From contig NC_081412.1 in assembly GCF_030272615.1 (NCBI RefSeq), positions 346,276,169 through 346,340,168 of the forward strand: a stretch of 64,000 nucleotides of DNA, in the 5' to 3' direction. Both the position numbers and the translations under genes were made by a program. Shown piece after piece: positions 1 to 11,332 of the stretch (position 1 is the first letter of the stretch; each line of letters starts with the position of its first letter). This DNA comes from Cryptomeria japonica (lineage: Eukaryota; Streptophyta; Pinopsida; Cupressales; Cupressaceae). The notes beneath the pieces are model-generated. The model was given only the letters and a program-made list of their open reading frames with translations. It searched no databases and was not told where the DNA came from.

Positions 1-1170
1 ATCTTGTCTTGTACGAGTCAAGTTCCTGTTGTACAATTCTGTATTTTCTAGTAAAAGAGGCAAATTTCATATTTTTTTCATTTCTGATTGATTATTCTGA
101 CGACTGACCCTGACTATTTATCTGTCTATCTCAGAGTTTTTCACAGCCTAACTAGTTTTTGCAGAACGCTTGTCGAAGAATATGCTTGTCGCACAAAGAC
201 AATATGACTACTGATTCGTTGTCTTTGCAGGTTGCCTAAAGGAGAATCGACTAAACATCATGTATTCTTTAAATTCATTTTTAGGAACCTAACTTGCTAT
301 CTGGTTAAACAACAAATCTGTCTTTTGTGCTTTTAGAAGATTCTGAGAGGTAGGAGAGTATGCTCTTGTCTTTTTCTAGACAATTAGAAATCCAGACCCT
401 TGAAGCTTTTTCTTTGTTTGAGATTTGTACATCTTTAGCAGGCTTGCCTTCCCGAGGGGTTGAAAAACTCTTAAAGCCATTACGGCTGGTGTGAGGGGAA
501 TGACCTAAGTGGGAATGACTAGATGCCAAGTACTCCAACCCACTATAAAATAAACGTGATTTGATGAAAATCAAGTCAATGACAGTGCTCGGGAATAACT
601 CTCCTCCATACCTTCAGGTATATTAAACCTTGGTTTTCAAGGCTGGGAGACCTCTTAATTGAGTTTATACCTCAACACGCCGAACGGATCCCTGACTAAA
701 TCCAATTTAAAATTAGAAGCTACTCGGTTCATCTTCGAAAGGGGGATAATCTTTGTGCAAGAGAGATAGTAACTCTCCCAAGATACTTGTCATTTCGTGC
801 CCCCATTAGCGTTTGGAGTCGGATAATACGACATTGAGAATCCATTGCGTGAGACTCAGCAACTGTATTCTGATTAACTATTGGGTGTGTACCGGAGTCT
901 ACAAGAAAAGGTTTTCTTTCCTCACCAAATTCCTTAGGGTTTGCATGCTGTGATTGGAGTCACTATACATACTACTTGTTTTTTGTGTTTTCATCCCTGA
1001 AACAAAAACTGAAATACCAAAAATCAATGAAGACCAGAAACAACTCAGTGAGTTGAAACTCTGTCCGTGTCAGAAACTAGTCTATCCTGGTAAAAAATCA
1101 GTCCATCTTAGAATTGGTCATACTCAGCAATCGAAAAAACTCAAAATTTCTAGGCTCTATCCTATGAACA

Positions 1171-1452
1171 ATCGTACGAGTCTGATAATTCATCGTCCTA
1201 CATCACATCTTGTGTCATACAAGTTTTCTGGTTTGTCGTCTTAGACCCAATCCTGTGTCGTACGAGTCATTTTATTCTGTCGTCTGACTCTGTATCCTGT
1301 GTCGTACGAAACAAAACTGCTCTGAGTCTTTTGTCGTCCTGCACATGCTCATTTGTCGTACAGTACGAGGTAGCAACTCGTATGAAACATAACTATTGTC
1401 ATCCTGTAGTTGCTAAATTGTCGTCCGGTCCAGAAAATCCCGTCGTACGAGT
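1171..1452. repeat. Cluster of CGTACGAG palindromic motifs in the element A leader
   Basis: TCGTACGAG or close variants occur near 1172, 1258, 1302, 1355-1370, 1376 and 1442, with another near 11. GTCGTC spacers lie between them. The core CTCGTACGAG is its own reverse complement. The same motif recurs in inverted context at 26,820-27,065, near the other end of the element. Function is unknown. Confidence 0.6.
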
Positions 1453-1633
1453 CTTTGGTTTTGTCAGAACAGAATAGTCAAACTTGCCTAGGAACAACTT
1501 ACAACAAACATAATACTCGTTATCATTTTCCTGAGCATAAACAGATCAAGACAGTGTACCTCTACCATTTGCATTGCACGATTTGGTCAATCACCTTTCA
1601 GCTAGTTCAATCAACTACCTATCAAATTTTAGT

Positions 1634-1777
1634 CACTTAGATAACGTCTTATACAGGATAGATCGTTCCTGAAACCAGACTGAATCTTACACTACGCTTA
1701 GAATCAACTTAGATAACGTCTTAGATATGATAGATCGTTCCTGAAATCAGACAAAATCTCAGTTGTTTCTCCCAAAC
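1634..1777. repeat. Two-copy 72-bp tandem repeat
   Basis: A block starting ACTTAGATAACGTCTTA and ending with GATAGATCGTTCCTGAAA begins at 1635 and again at 1707, a 72-bp period, with a few substitutions between copies. It lies just before the gag start. Confidence 0.8.
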
Positions 1778-1862
1778 AATACTCTAAATAGAACAACTAG
1801 CTCTGAAATTGATCTCGACCTCTGCATCACAAAATGACTTTAGGTCACACTAATCCATAAAA

Positions 1863-3960
1863 ATGCCTATTCAAACCAGGAGTTCTTGTAAGAAACAAGC
1901 CAAAGGCAAAGAACAAACCTTCACCTATCAAGATAATCCATTCTACATGAAGGATCCACTCACTGACATACCGTCGTCATCAGGTGGATGAATTTTTGAT
2001 GAACCGAAATCTCCCACTATACATGAGACAGAATACAATGATGGAAACAAAAACGACCGTAATATTCCAGAAAATCATAATGACTCCTCATCATCAAGTG
2101 AGATTGACGAAGATGCTGAACCTCCAGAAAAAGAAATCCTTGATTGTCAGAAAGACAAAGACTTTAGAAAAATGATGAAAACTATCATGACCCGAGAAAA
2201 GGAAGACTATTTCTTAGAACTAGCAAAACAAGGTGCCAAACTTCCTATTGGATATGATGTTCAGACACTTGTTACTAAAAGGGAAGACTCAACTATAATC
2301 ATGGTACACAAACAGTTACTAGCTTTGCGGATGGAGCTCACAGAGCTGAAGAATAAGGACAAGTCCTCGAAACAATATTCTCTGGAAACAATATGTCCCT
2401 TTCCATTTGACAAAAATCTACACATGCCTCCATTTCCTTCACGAGTGGAAATCCCAAAATTTGACAAATATGATGGTACCTCAGATCCTCAAGATCATGT
2501 TAGGGAATTTAGTGCTGCTTGTATGGAATTCATGCATGATCAAACGTACCTCATGCATCTCTTCCCAAGGAGTTTAGGGGGTCAAGCAATGGAATGGTTC
2601 TCAAGTCTACCCAAAGGAATAAAAACATTCGAAGAACTAATCCAACTATTTTTACAACAATACTCATACAACATTTGACATCTTGTGACTATGATTGATC
2701 TTTGTAATACTCAATAGAAAACAGGGGAACCTCTTCTTACTTTTCTCCAACGCTAGAGAAGGATGTTCTCTAGGTACCCACGACCTATTCCAGACTCTGA
2801 GAAAATGGATATATTTGTCAATAACTTGGTCCCCGAATTGAAATATAGCGTGCAAATGCAAGTACACCCATCATTTAACAAAATGGTAGATAATGCCATT
2901 TGAATGGAGGATGTGCTCATAAAGAAGGGAGATATCACACCTTGGAAAGAAACACAAACAGGATCTAGCTCCAAAGAGAAGAACAAGTATTGGAAATTTG
3001 CCAAAGACAACAACAAGAATGTTGTTAATGATGGAGTAGTAGACACTGTCAAAACCAACTCAAAATCCACAATATTCAACCTCACTAGTGGTACACAAGC
3101 ACTTAAAGCTGCTGAGATTGCAACAGAGAATCTGCCAAAGAAAACAAAGGACTGGTTCAAAGAAAAGCCTTGGCTTTCCAAACCTAAGCGTGATTTTACT
3201 CCTCTTGAAGAATCATATGAATCCGCTTTCAAAACTCTGTTGGCAAACAAATTGATAAAACTACCAGATAACTCCAGACCATATGATCTGGATGTCAAAC
3301 CAAGATGGTGGAGAGAAAATAAATACTATGACTTCCATCAGAATAAGGGTCATCACATAAACAATTGCATGAAGCTAAAACATGAGATTCAGGATCTCAT
3401 AGATGCTGGTAAAGTTGTTGTTGGGAATCATCCAACCAATGCTGATCATAAAGCATTTAAAGACCCTTTGCCTGCTTACGAACAAGGTGATTCCTCAAAG
3501 AACAAAGGAGGTGCCAAGGTAAATTATACTTATGCTAGCCAGGACAACGTTATCAACATGATTGAACCTTCACACTCAGAATATTGCAATGTGATTATAG
3601 TTCAAGATAAACCAAATGAATCACGATATGCAAGAGCTCTGACCCGATCTCAAAAGAAAGTTACCCTCCAAGGAGCTAGTTCTTCCAACCCGGCTCAAGA
3701 AACATCAAATCCAACAGCCTTGCCAAACAAACAAAAGGAATCAACCTTGGATAAATTTAAAAGATTAACCTCATCATCATCCTCTGGATATAGCGTGGTT
3801 GACCAGTTAAAAAGGACAAATGCTCAAATTTCAATTTTTGAATTGCTACAGCTCTCATCTGCTCACAAGGAAATCCTAGACAAAGCATTGCTCACTACCA
3901 ACGTTCCAAAAGATTTAGACATTGATTGGTTTCAGTCTATGGTGGGTCATCTGACTTCAC
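1863..3960 (+). pseudogene. Element A gag region
   Basis: Gag forms the particle that packages element RNA. The retrotransposon gag core lies around 2395-2700, with the typical stretch P-K-F-D-K-Y-D-G-T-S-D-P-Q-D-H followed by a central helix region. A degenerate zinc knuckle follows at about 3322-3369 (spacing C-x2-H-x4-GH-x5-C), but its first Cys is now Tyr, a G-to-A change. A Ser/Lys-rich linker continues to the protease. The interrupting stops at 1989, 2676, 2715, 2754 and 2901 are in frame. The ATG at 1863 was chosen because it is the first in the frame shared by all downstream domains. Confidence 0.85.
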
Positions 3961-3979
3961 CTCACTATTTGACCTTCTT

Positions 3980-4553
3980 TGAAGAAGATGACAATTCATT
4001 AAATCGTCCACATAACCAACCATTGCATATTGAAGCCATGATCCACAAACACAGAGTTAAACGTGTTTTGATAGATGGAGGCGCGGGGTTAAATATCTGT
4101 ACTTATCATATTCTTACACAACTAGGATTCTCTGAAAATGTCATTGATCCAGACAAGAAAATAACAATTAAAGCCTATGATGAAGAAGAGAGGACCTCCA
4201 AAGGTCTAGTATCATTACCAATCAGAGTGGGACCGCTAGAGAGAGATGTCCTTTTCCAGGTTCTCGATATTCCATTGTCATACAATAAATTACTGGGCAG
4301 GCCATGGATTCATGAAATGAAGGCAGTACCGTCAACATATCACCAATGCTTAAAGTTTCCTTATAATGGAGCTGAAGTCAGTATTCCTGCTGATACAAAT
4401 GTCATCTGTAATGCATTGACAAAAGGTGCAGATACTTTTGTGCCTCATAATAGGGAAACCTCTCCAAATGAAGATCCAGAAACATTGATGAAAGACTTAG
4501 AAAAGAGATTGAAGATTACAGATATCGGCATGGATGGCTACAAGATAGAATAG
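3980..4553 (+). pseudogene. Element A aspartic protease
   Basis: Retropepsin-type protease that would cut the polyprotein. The catalytic motif is at 4071-4094, reading L-I-D-G-G-A-G-L-N; the D-G-G form in place of D-S/T-G is usual in the Tat lineage. A second conserved block, L-L-G-R-P-W-I-H, lies near 4290-4313 and matches the hydrophobic G-R-x-W segment at the end of the fold. The frame is stopped by TAG at 4551 but continues in register. Confidence 0.85.
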
Positions 4554-4784
4554 GTACTATCATTAGTTTCTCTCCTTCCATCACCAAAACAGTTGGGCAA
4601 GCCATCAGAGGCTATGAGGACACAAACTTCAGCTCCGAATACTATATATGATGGTCTCTTCATACAGTCTTCTACCTCCTTGGCGGATGAAATAGAAGAG
4701 GATGTTGTGCTTAACTAGCTCTTTAAGGAAGATAGTTCAAATGAGGGGGTACAACATTGTGAGATTTCCTCAAACCAATATGGT

Positions 4785-4925
4785 TGTGGTTACAAAATGA
4801 TTCAGCACATGGGGTACTCAGGTACTGGTCCTTTGGGCAAACAAAAAGAAGGTATTACTGAACCAATTCAGCTACAAACCAAATCCACACATGATAAGGC
4901 TGGACTGGGATACAATCCTAAAAAG
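4785..4925 (+). other. G-patch-like domain between protease and reverse transcriptase
   Basis: About 45 residues show the glycine spacing of a G-patch: G-Y-K-M-I-Q-H-M-G-Y, then G-T-G-P-L-G-K, then G-I-T-E-P-I, and finally A-G-L-G-Y. G-patches bind RNA or activate DEAH helicases in cellular proteins, and they occur after the protease in betaretroviruses. It is in frame with the protease upstream and with the reverse transcriptase downstream. Its role here is inference. Confidence 0.75.
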
Positions 4926-5867
4926 ACATCAGAACAAAAACATGTTTCTAAGTCTAAAGGCTCGAAAAAAATATCGCCTTTAACATTACATGAAGTGGAC
5001 ACTAAACAAACAAAAGTAGAGTGTAGGAAAGAGAAAGAGGAATCAATGGTCAAGAAAGAAGAAATAGTCAGTGCTCAAGCTTCGATGGTATCAGCTATGA
5101 TAATACAAGAAGTTGAGGTCCCTGAGGATATAAGAGATGAAGTTGTAAGAGTCAGAGAATTGTTTGCACCATTAAAAGTTCCAGTCACATATACTGGCAG
5201 GCAACAAGTAGATGATTCGGAGACTGATTCAAACGAGTATGAATGGGGTCCTGACTATCTTTCAGACACATCCACTACAGAAACTCCAGAAGAATCTAGT
5301 GGTGTCATAGATGATACTCAAGAGATGATGCACATAAAACTAGAGAGGGAAATACAAGAAATTAGACAAAAGAGGTAAGCAAATTATGAACAAGCATTGA
5401 AAGAAGGAACAATACCAGAAAGCTTCTCATCTATGTGTCCTTATCCTAAAACAAAACAAATCAGTTATAGCACTACACAGGAAGAGTTAGAAGCTACATA
5501 ACAAGAACCAGTCATCAGTCCAGAAGAAGCTGAATGGAGTAGACGACAAAAAATCACCGAAACAATGAGATCATGTCAACAGGCATGTCAGATACAAATG
5601 ACAAATGAACCACAATATGAAGGAACTTGTAGCATTAAAGATGTTAGTATTGATACCATACATATGCTTACTAAATCACCTGAAAGAAACTTGGAAACTT
5701 CATCCGATGACTCTGATGACTCTGATGACAGTCTTGTTCATGATGATACCCACTCAGCCTCAAATTTTGAATCATCTGATACAAATAATGAAAAGTTGCC
5801 TACTAGTCTTATTGCTGTTAAACCATGAAATGACGTCCAGTCCGACGTAGTAAATGACGTTACAAGT

Positions 5868-7565
5868 ATGTCTATTGGATTAGATCGATTAAATATTAAC
5901 ATGAACTTTAATAATCATGATCTGACTGTTCCTGCTCTCGAGACACTTACAGAAAGTATCATTCTGGAACTTGACTTTTCGATCCGCAGTTGTGATAACA
6001 ATACCGTGAACGCTCTTGAACCTATCCAAAATTTGTCCTTAGTACATCCCGAATTGATTGACTGTACTTTACAGAATCAACCCATGGATATACCTACTTT
6101 TAACAATGACTATACATTATCCTATTATCTCAATGCAGTCGAACCTATGAACTCTTCCACCAGTGAACGGAGTGAAAATATGACTGAAGAGGATATCAAG
6201 TATCTTAGTCGCAAAAACAAGAAAAATAAAAATAAAAGATCTGATGGCGAAAACTATATTGTGGCGGTATCAGAATCTAAAAAAGAGAAAATAAAGGACG
6301 TACCTAAAGGTGAAAACCTCTTTGAGGCGCCTGAAGGTGAGATACTTGGTATACTGCCCAGTCATTTTCAGGAGCAGTCTTCCATATTGATCGAGCCAAC
6401 TCAGCCAGTGAATATTGGGAATCAAGAGACACCACAAATTATTCACGTAGCTCAATCACTATCAACAGAGGAATTGAAGGATTTCACTCAGCTATTCTTA
6501 GAGAAGAAAATAAACTTTGCATGGACATACTCTGATATGCCAGGCTTGGATCCTGATCTCATTATGCACCATCTCTCAATCACACCAGGAGTAAAACCAG
6601 TTAAACAAAAACTCCGTAAGATGCACCCACATGTTGCATTATTGGTCAAAGTTGAACTAGAGAAACTACTCAAAGCTGGGTTTATCAGAGCAATAGATTA
6701 TGCTGAATGGATTTCCAACATAGTACCTATGTCGAAGGCAGATAAATCTATCAGAGTTTGTACAGATTTTAGAGATCTCAACAAAGCATGTCCAAAATAT
6801 GACTTTCCATTGCCAAATATTGATATGATAGTCGACATGACAGCTGGGTATGAGATGTACTCACTAATGGACGGATTTTCTGGCTACAATCAAATTAAAA
6901 TCGCTCCTGGAGATCAAGAAAAGACAACTTTCACCTGTGCATGGGGAACCTTTTGCTGGAACATTATGCCATTTGGGTTAAAGAACACAGGGGCAACCTA
7001 TCAAAGAGCAGTTACAACTATCTTTCATGACATGATGCATAAGAATATGGAAGATTATGTTGATGACACCTTAGTGAAGACTATGAAAAGATCAACGCAT
7101 ATTCAAGAGTTAGGTCCTATACTTGACATAATGGAAAAATTTAAGCTCCGAATAAATCCAAAGAAGTGTGCATTCAGAGTGACATCTGGTAAACTACTTG
7201 GCTACATCATTTCAAAGAAGGGCATAGAGGTTGATCTTGAGAAGGTCCAAGCTATAATGGAAATGCCACCTCCAAAGAACATCAGTCAAATGAGAAGTCT
7301 ACAGGGATGTCTCCAATCCATTAGAAGATTCATTTCTCAACTAGCAGACAAGGCTCAACCTTTTACAAAAGTATTGAGAAAAGGAATAATATACAACTGG
7401 GATCAGCAGTGTGAACAACATCTTCAGCGGATAAAAGAGTACCTATCTAATCCACCAATATTAATGCCACCTATTCAGGGTGAGCCACTAATCTTATATA
7501 TATCAGCAACTGATTCATCACTGGGGGCACTTCTGGCGCAACAGGATGACAACAAAAAAGAATGA
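5868..7565 (+). pseudogene. Element A reverse transcriptase and start of RNase H
   Basis: An acidic, Ser-rich linker (about 5868-6460) leads into the reverse transcriptase (about 6470-7340). Recognisable blocks are V-C-T-D-F-R-D-L-N-K-A-C-P-K, Y-N-Q-I-K-I-A, M-P-F-G-L-K-N and the catalytic Y-V-D-D at 7056-7067, which is intact. The thumb and the beginning of RNase H (I-S-A-T-D-S-S-L-G-A-L-L) follow before a TGA at 7563. Lineage calls from the K-A-C-P-K block and the dual RNase H agree on Tat. Confidence 0.92.
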
Positions 7566-8300
7566 GCTATTTATTACATCAGCAGGACATTGGTGTCTTA
7601 TGAAATGAGCTACAGTATAATAGAAAAAGCATGCTTGGAATTAGTCTTTGCATCACAGAAACTGAAGCACTACATGCTAGCATATTCAGTCAAGTTGGTG
7701 GCCAAAATTGATCCACTCAAGTATCTTCTTAATAAAGCAACACTCACTGGAAGATTGGCAAAGAGGGTTATGATCCTTACAGAGTTTGACATTGAATATG
7801 TGGAACGCAAAGCCATAAAAGGATAGGTAATTGTTGATCAACTTGCTGAAGCTCCACTTGAAGATACTCAACCACTACACATCGAGTTGCCAGATGAATC
7901 AACAATGCAACTTACTCAACAACCTTGGAAGATGTTCTTCGATGGTTCCTTTACTCAAAATGGTTTAGGTGCTGGCATATTATTCATTACTCCTTAGAAG
8001 TATTGAATTCCAAAGTCTTATAAGATTCTATTCCCTTGCACAAACAACATTGCAGAATATGAAGCTTTGGTGAATGGAATAAAACTAGCCATTGAATGGA
8101 AGGTTGCTGAATTACATATCTATGGAGATTCTCAGCTGGTCATCAATCAAATCAACGATATATATCAGACTCAAGATGAGAAATTGATGCCCTACAAGAG
8201 GATGGTAGACGATCTCAAGAAGTACTTTGCTTTTGTATCATTCTAGCAGATTCCTAGATCAGTGAATAGAGCAGCAGATGCTATGGCTACATTGGCATCT
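7566..8300 (+). pseudogene. Element A RNase H C-terminus and second (archaeal-type) RNase H
   Basis: 7566-7826 completes the ordinary RNase H (Y-Y-I-S-R-T-L, then the helix ending E-Y-V-E-R-K). A TAG at 7824 sits where relatives have Gln. From about 7932 a second RNase H begins with F-F-D-G-S-F, followed by I-A-E-Y-E-A-L at about 8052 and Y-G-D-S-Q-L-V at about 8121, which carry the catalytic acidic residues. Stops at 7995, 8004 and 8244 interrupt it in frame. Possession of both copies is diagnostic for Tat elements. Confidence 0.88.
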
Positions 8301-9752
8301 ATACCTAAGCTACAGGAGTCCAATTTTCGCTTTGATTTCCTGGTGGAAGAGTTATATTACCCTACTTATGATTCTCCTGAGACCCAAATAGTCTGTTCTA
8401 TTATTGGACATGACTCATCCCGATACAGCCACATCTATTCCTATCTATGTGATCAAATTATCCTTGAAAACCTTACTCGTAACGAGAAAAGAAACCTAAC
8501 TCGAAATGCTTTGCGATATGTTATCATAGCTAACGATTTATTTAGACGAGGTTTGGACGGTACTTTGCTTATATGTCTAGAAACTGAAGAATCTAAACGT
8601 GCATTATCGAAAGTCCATGAAGGTATTTGTGGATCTCATTCGAATGGTTTTACTTTAGCTCAGAAACTATTACGGACTGGCTACTACTGGCCAGATATGG
8701 AAAAAGATGCCATAAAATTTGCTAAGACTTGTGAGAAATGTCAGCTTCATGGAAATCTCATACATGCCCCCACAAGGGACCTCATACCATTTATAACACA
8801 CTAGCCTTTTCAGCAATGGGCCTTTGATCTCATTGGTCAGATATATCTAGTTTCATCCAACGGACATAAATTCATCATAACTATCACTGAGTATTTCACC
8901 AAGTGGGTAGAGGCAGTTCTGCTCACCAAGGCAACTAGTAAACAATTCGCCTTATTCATCCTAAACTATATAATTTGCAGGTATGGGATACCTTTGTCCA
9001 TCGTGACTGATAATGGAGGACAATTCAAGAATAAAGATCTGGATGAGCTTTGTGAGAAATTCAAAATAAAGAAACACTGGTCATCAGTATATTACCCTCA
9101 AGGTAATGGACAAGCTGAGGCGTCTAACAAAAACCTACTGACTATCTTGCATAGAATAGTGAACAAGTCTGAGAAGGATTGACATCTGCAGCTCAATCCT
9201 GCATTATGGGCTTACAGAACCAGTATCAGAACACCTACTGGGGCTACACCTTTTTCTTTGGTGTACGGGTCCGAAGCAGTATTACCTATTGAAGTAGAAA
9301 TACCATCTCTAAGAGTTTCGTTGCAAGGTATTGTTACTGATGAAGATCATAGAATATCTAGATTGCAAGAACTCAAATTGCTGGATGAGCATCAGCAAGT
9401 GGCGTTTGATCATCTCAGAGTGTATCAGAAGAGAATGTCCAGAGGGTATAACAAGAAAGTTCGACAAAGAGAATTTCAAGTTGGTGACCTAGTTCTGAGA
9501 GAAAATCCAAAAAATCAACAATTTCGCGACAATAAAGGGAAGTTTGAACCCAACTGGCTGGGTCCCTACATTGTTACTGCAGTATTCAGCTCTGGTGCCT
9601 ATCAACTCTCAAACTTGGAAGGAGAACAACTCCATGAACTGATTAACACCATCCACTTGAAGAAATTCTTTGCTTGGCACTCTCTGCTCCAGCAAACTTG
9701 TACAGTTGGAAAAAGTCCTGAAAAAAATCCTAAAAATCAGAAAAAGTCCTGA
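8301..9752 (+). pseudogene. Element A integrase
   Basis: An H2C2 zinc-binding module at about 8615-8745 (H-E-G-I-C-G-S-H, then C-E-K-C) precedes the catalytic core. The acidic triad is readable: D in F-D-L-I-G near 8826, D in V-T-D-N-G-G near 9006, and E in G-Q-A-E-A-S-N near 9117. The C-terminal part includes the W-L-G-P-Y-I-V beta-barrel motif near 9555; no chromodomain is seen, as expected for Tat. Stops at 8802 and 9180 are in frame. The stop at 9750 looks natural. Confidence 0.9.
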
Positions 9753-11332
9753 AGAAATTGAAAAAAAATAAAAATTAAAAAGAACAAAAAAAGAGAAAAA
9801 AATAGAAAAGAAAAGAAAAAAAATAAAAAGAGAGAAATTGCCCTGGTGAAAACCTGGTAAATAGGCACCTTGGTAAAAAAAAATGAATCTCTGCCAAGCA
9901 GGTGAAAACCTGGCAAACAGGTGCCTCTTGTACTCAAGCGCTCCATCTATCAACGCAACGTTGGCATTTCCCACTTTCAAGCATCTTTTGCTTTTGCTTG
10001 TACATATTTTCAGTCACTTTTGTGACATCCTGATTTGTTGGAACCCTCATGACTTGAAACTGATCAACGTCCTAGTCTCAGGTCACTTGACAGAGCACAT
10101 TACATATCCTAAGCAGTGTCAACCAAGTCATTATTCCGTCAGTGAAACCTGGTCGTCCACTCCGAGTCAGTTACCTGTCTCTTGACTACTACAAAGTTTT
10201 TATCACTAAGTTCACAAGAAAAACAACATAACGGAAAACAATTACTAAACAGTTTGAGCTATGAATGAAAATTTTCTTTGTTTGCTGTCTTTTATATTAA
10301 TTTTTGATTATTGTCCCTCTAAGTAACTCGAGGAAGTCTATTGTGACTAAGAGAAACAAGGATTGGGGGCATAATATTTTCTTTGTTTTCTGCTTGTAGG
10401 AATGATCCCGATGATCTAGAAACATATAAATTAGCTAGGTGTCTGTGATAAGAGCTTTCACATTAAGGTGAAATCGCCTCACATACCTCGACTTCGCTTA
10501 TTTGTATGCTACAGGGAGGTCCACATTATTTCTTTGTTTGTTTTGAGGGAATTTCTTTATGATGCAATTCGGGTCCCCGCGAAATCTGTCCAAGGATATG
10601 AACGAAAAAAAGGGTCATTGCGGACAAGATAATTAATATTGCACATTGAAAAAGAAAGGAACTCTAACTTGCCTGTTGTGTTCGTTATGCTCAGTGATGA
10701 ATCTTAAGTATTTTAAATCCAGTGACTAGGTTTAGGTTGCATTTCGCATATCATTTTGCATTTTTGTGAATGTAGAGTGATTTCGGTATAGTAATAATCT
10801 CTTTATCTTCTGAATGAGAGCTGAAAGCATCATCATTTCTTACGCTAAGTGGTCTTTTTATCATTATTTCTTCGATCGAGTACTTGTGTTTTGAGATGTT
10901 TAGCTGCATACATAACATTTCATATAGATTCATTCATTTCATTTCATTATTATTCATTTACATTGATCTTATTGCATAGAAAAATGAAAAAAATGCATTA
11001 CTCATTACTCATTACTCATTACTCATTTTCATTCATTCATTTATTTGCATATAAAAAATAAACCAAAACATAGACATCCATATTCATTTGCATTACATAT
11101 ATTCATGCCTAAATAAATGCATACATATAGAATAAAGCATATAGAAACATCTCATAGTCGATCAACATAAGTACGATGAAGTCAAATCAGATCTCGTATA
11201 TATAAACTGTCAAGTATAAGGGTACAAAATGATGTCCAATGACATATACAAACTCCCATTGGAGCAAAAATCATATCGGCTAAAAAAAATGGGTGTGTCT
11301 ACAAAAAATTTCCCAGCTACAAAAAGAATCAT
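9753..11332 (+). other. Element A region between pol and the antisense frame
   Basis: Noncoding. It opens with an A/G-rich tract (9745-9840). Next come two copies of a GGTGAAAACCTGG-type segment near 9844 and 9901, a feature common downstream of pol in plant Ty3 elements. A purine run GGATTGGGGGCA sits at 10,362-10,373 and an ATTACTC microsatellite at about 10,999-11,027. No protein is supported. Confidence 0.6.

Larger units (their letters stand above)
1..1862 (+). other. Element A leader (untranslated)
   Basis: No convincing protein is seen here. The stretch precedes the in-frame gag ATG at 1863 and holds palindromic CGTACGAG motifs and a 72-bp duplication, listed separately. A long leader is usual for Tat elements. 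The left part could include the end of the 5' LTR, but without a second copy this cannot be decided. Confidence 0.5.
1863..9752 (+). pseudogene. Tat gag-pol polyprotein, one frame with 17 premature stops
   Basis: Starting from the ATG at 1863, every recognisable domain lies in the same frame through the stop at 9750-9752, 2,629 codons with no frameshift. Domain order: gag, zinc knuckle, aspartic protease, G-patch, reverse transcriptase, RNase H, second archaeal-type RNase H, integrase. In-frame stops sit at 1989, 2676, 2715, 2754, 2901, 4551, 4716, 5376, 5499, 5826, 7563, 7824, 7995, 8004, 8244, 8802 and 9180 (8 TAG, 7 TGA, 2 TAA). Most fit C-to-T changes of Gln or Arg codons; 9180 fits a Trp codon. 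No full product can be made without readthrough. Confidence 0.9.
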
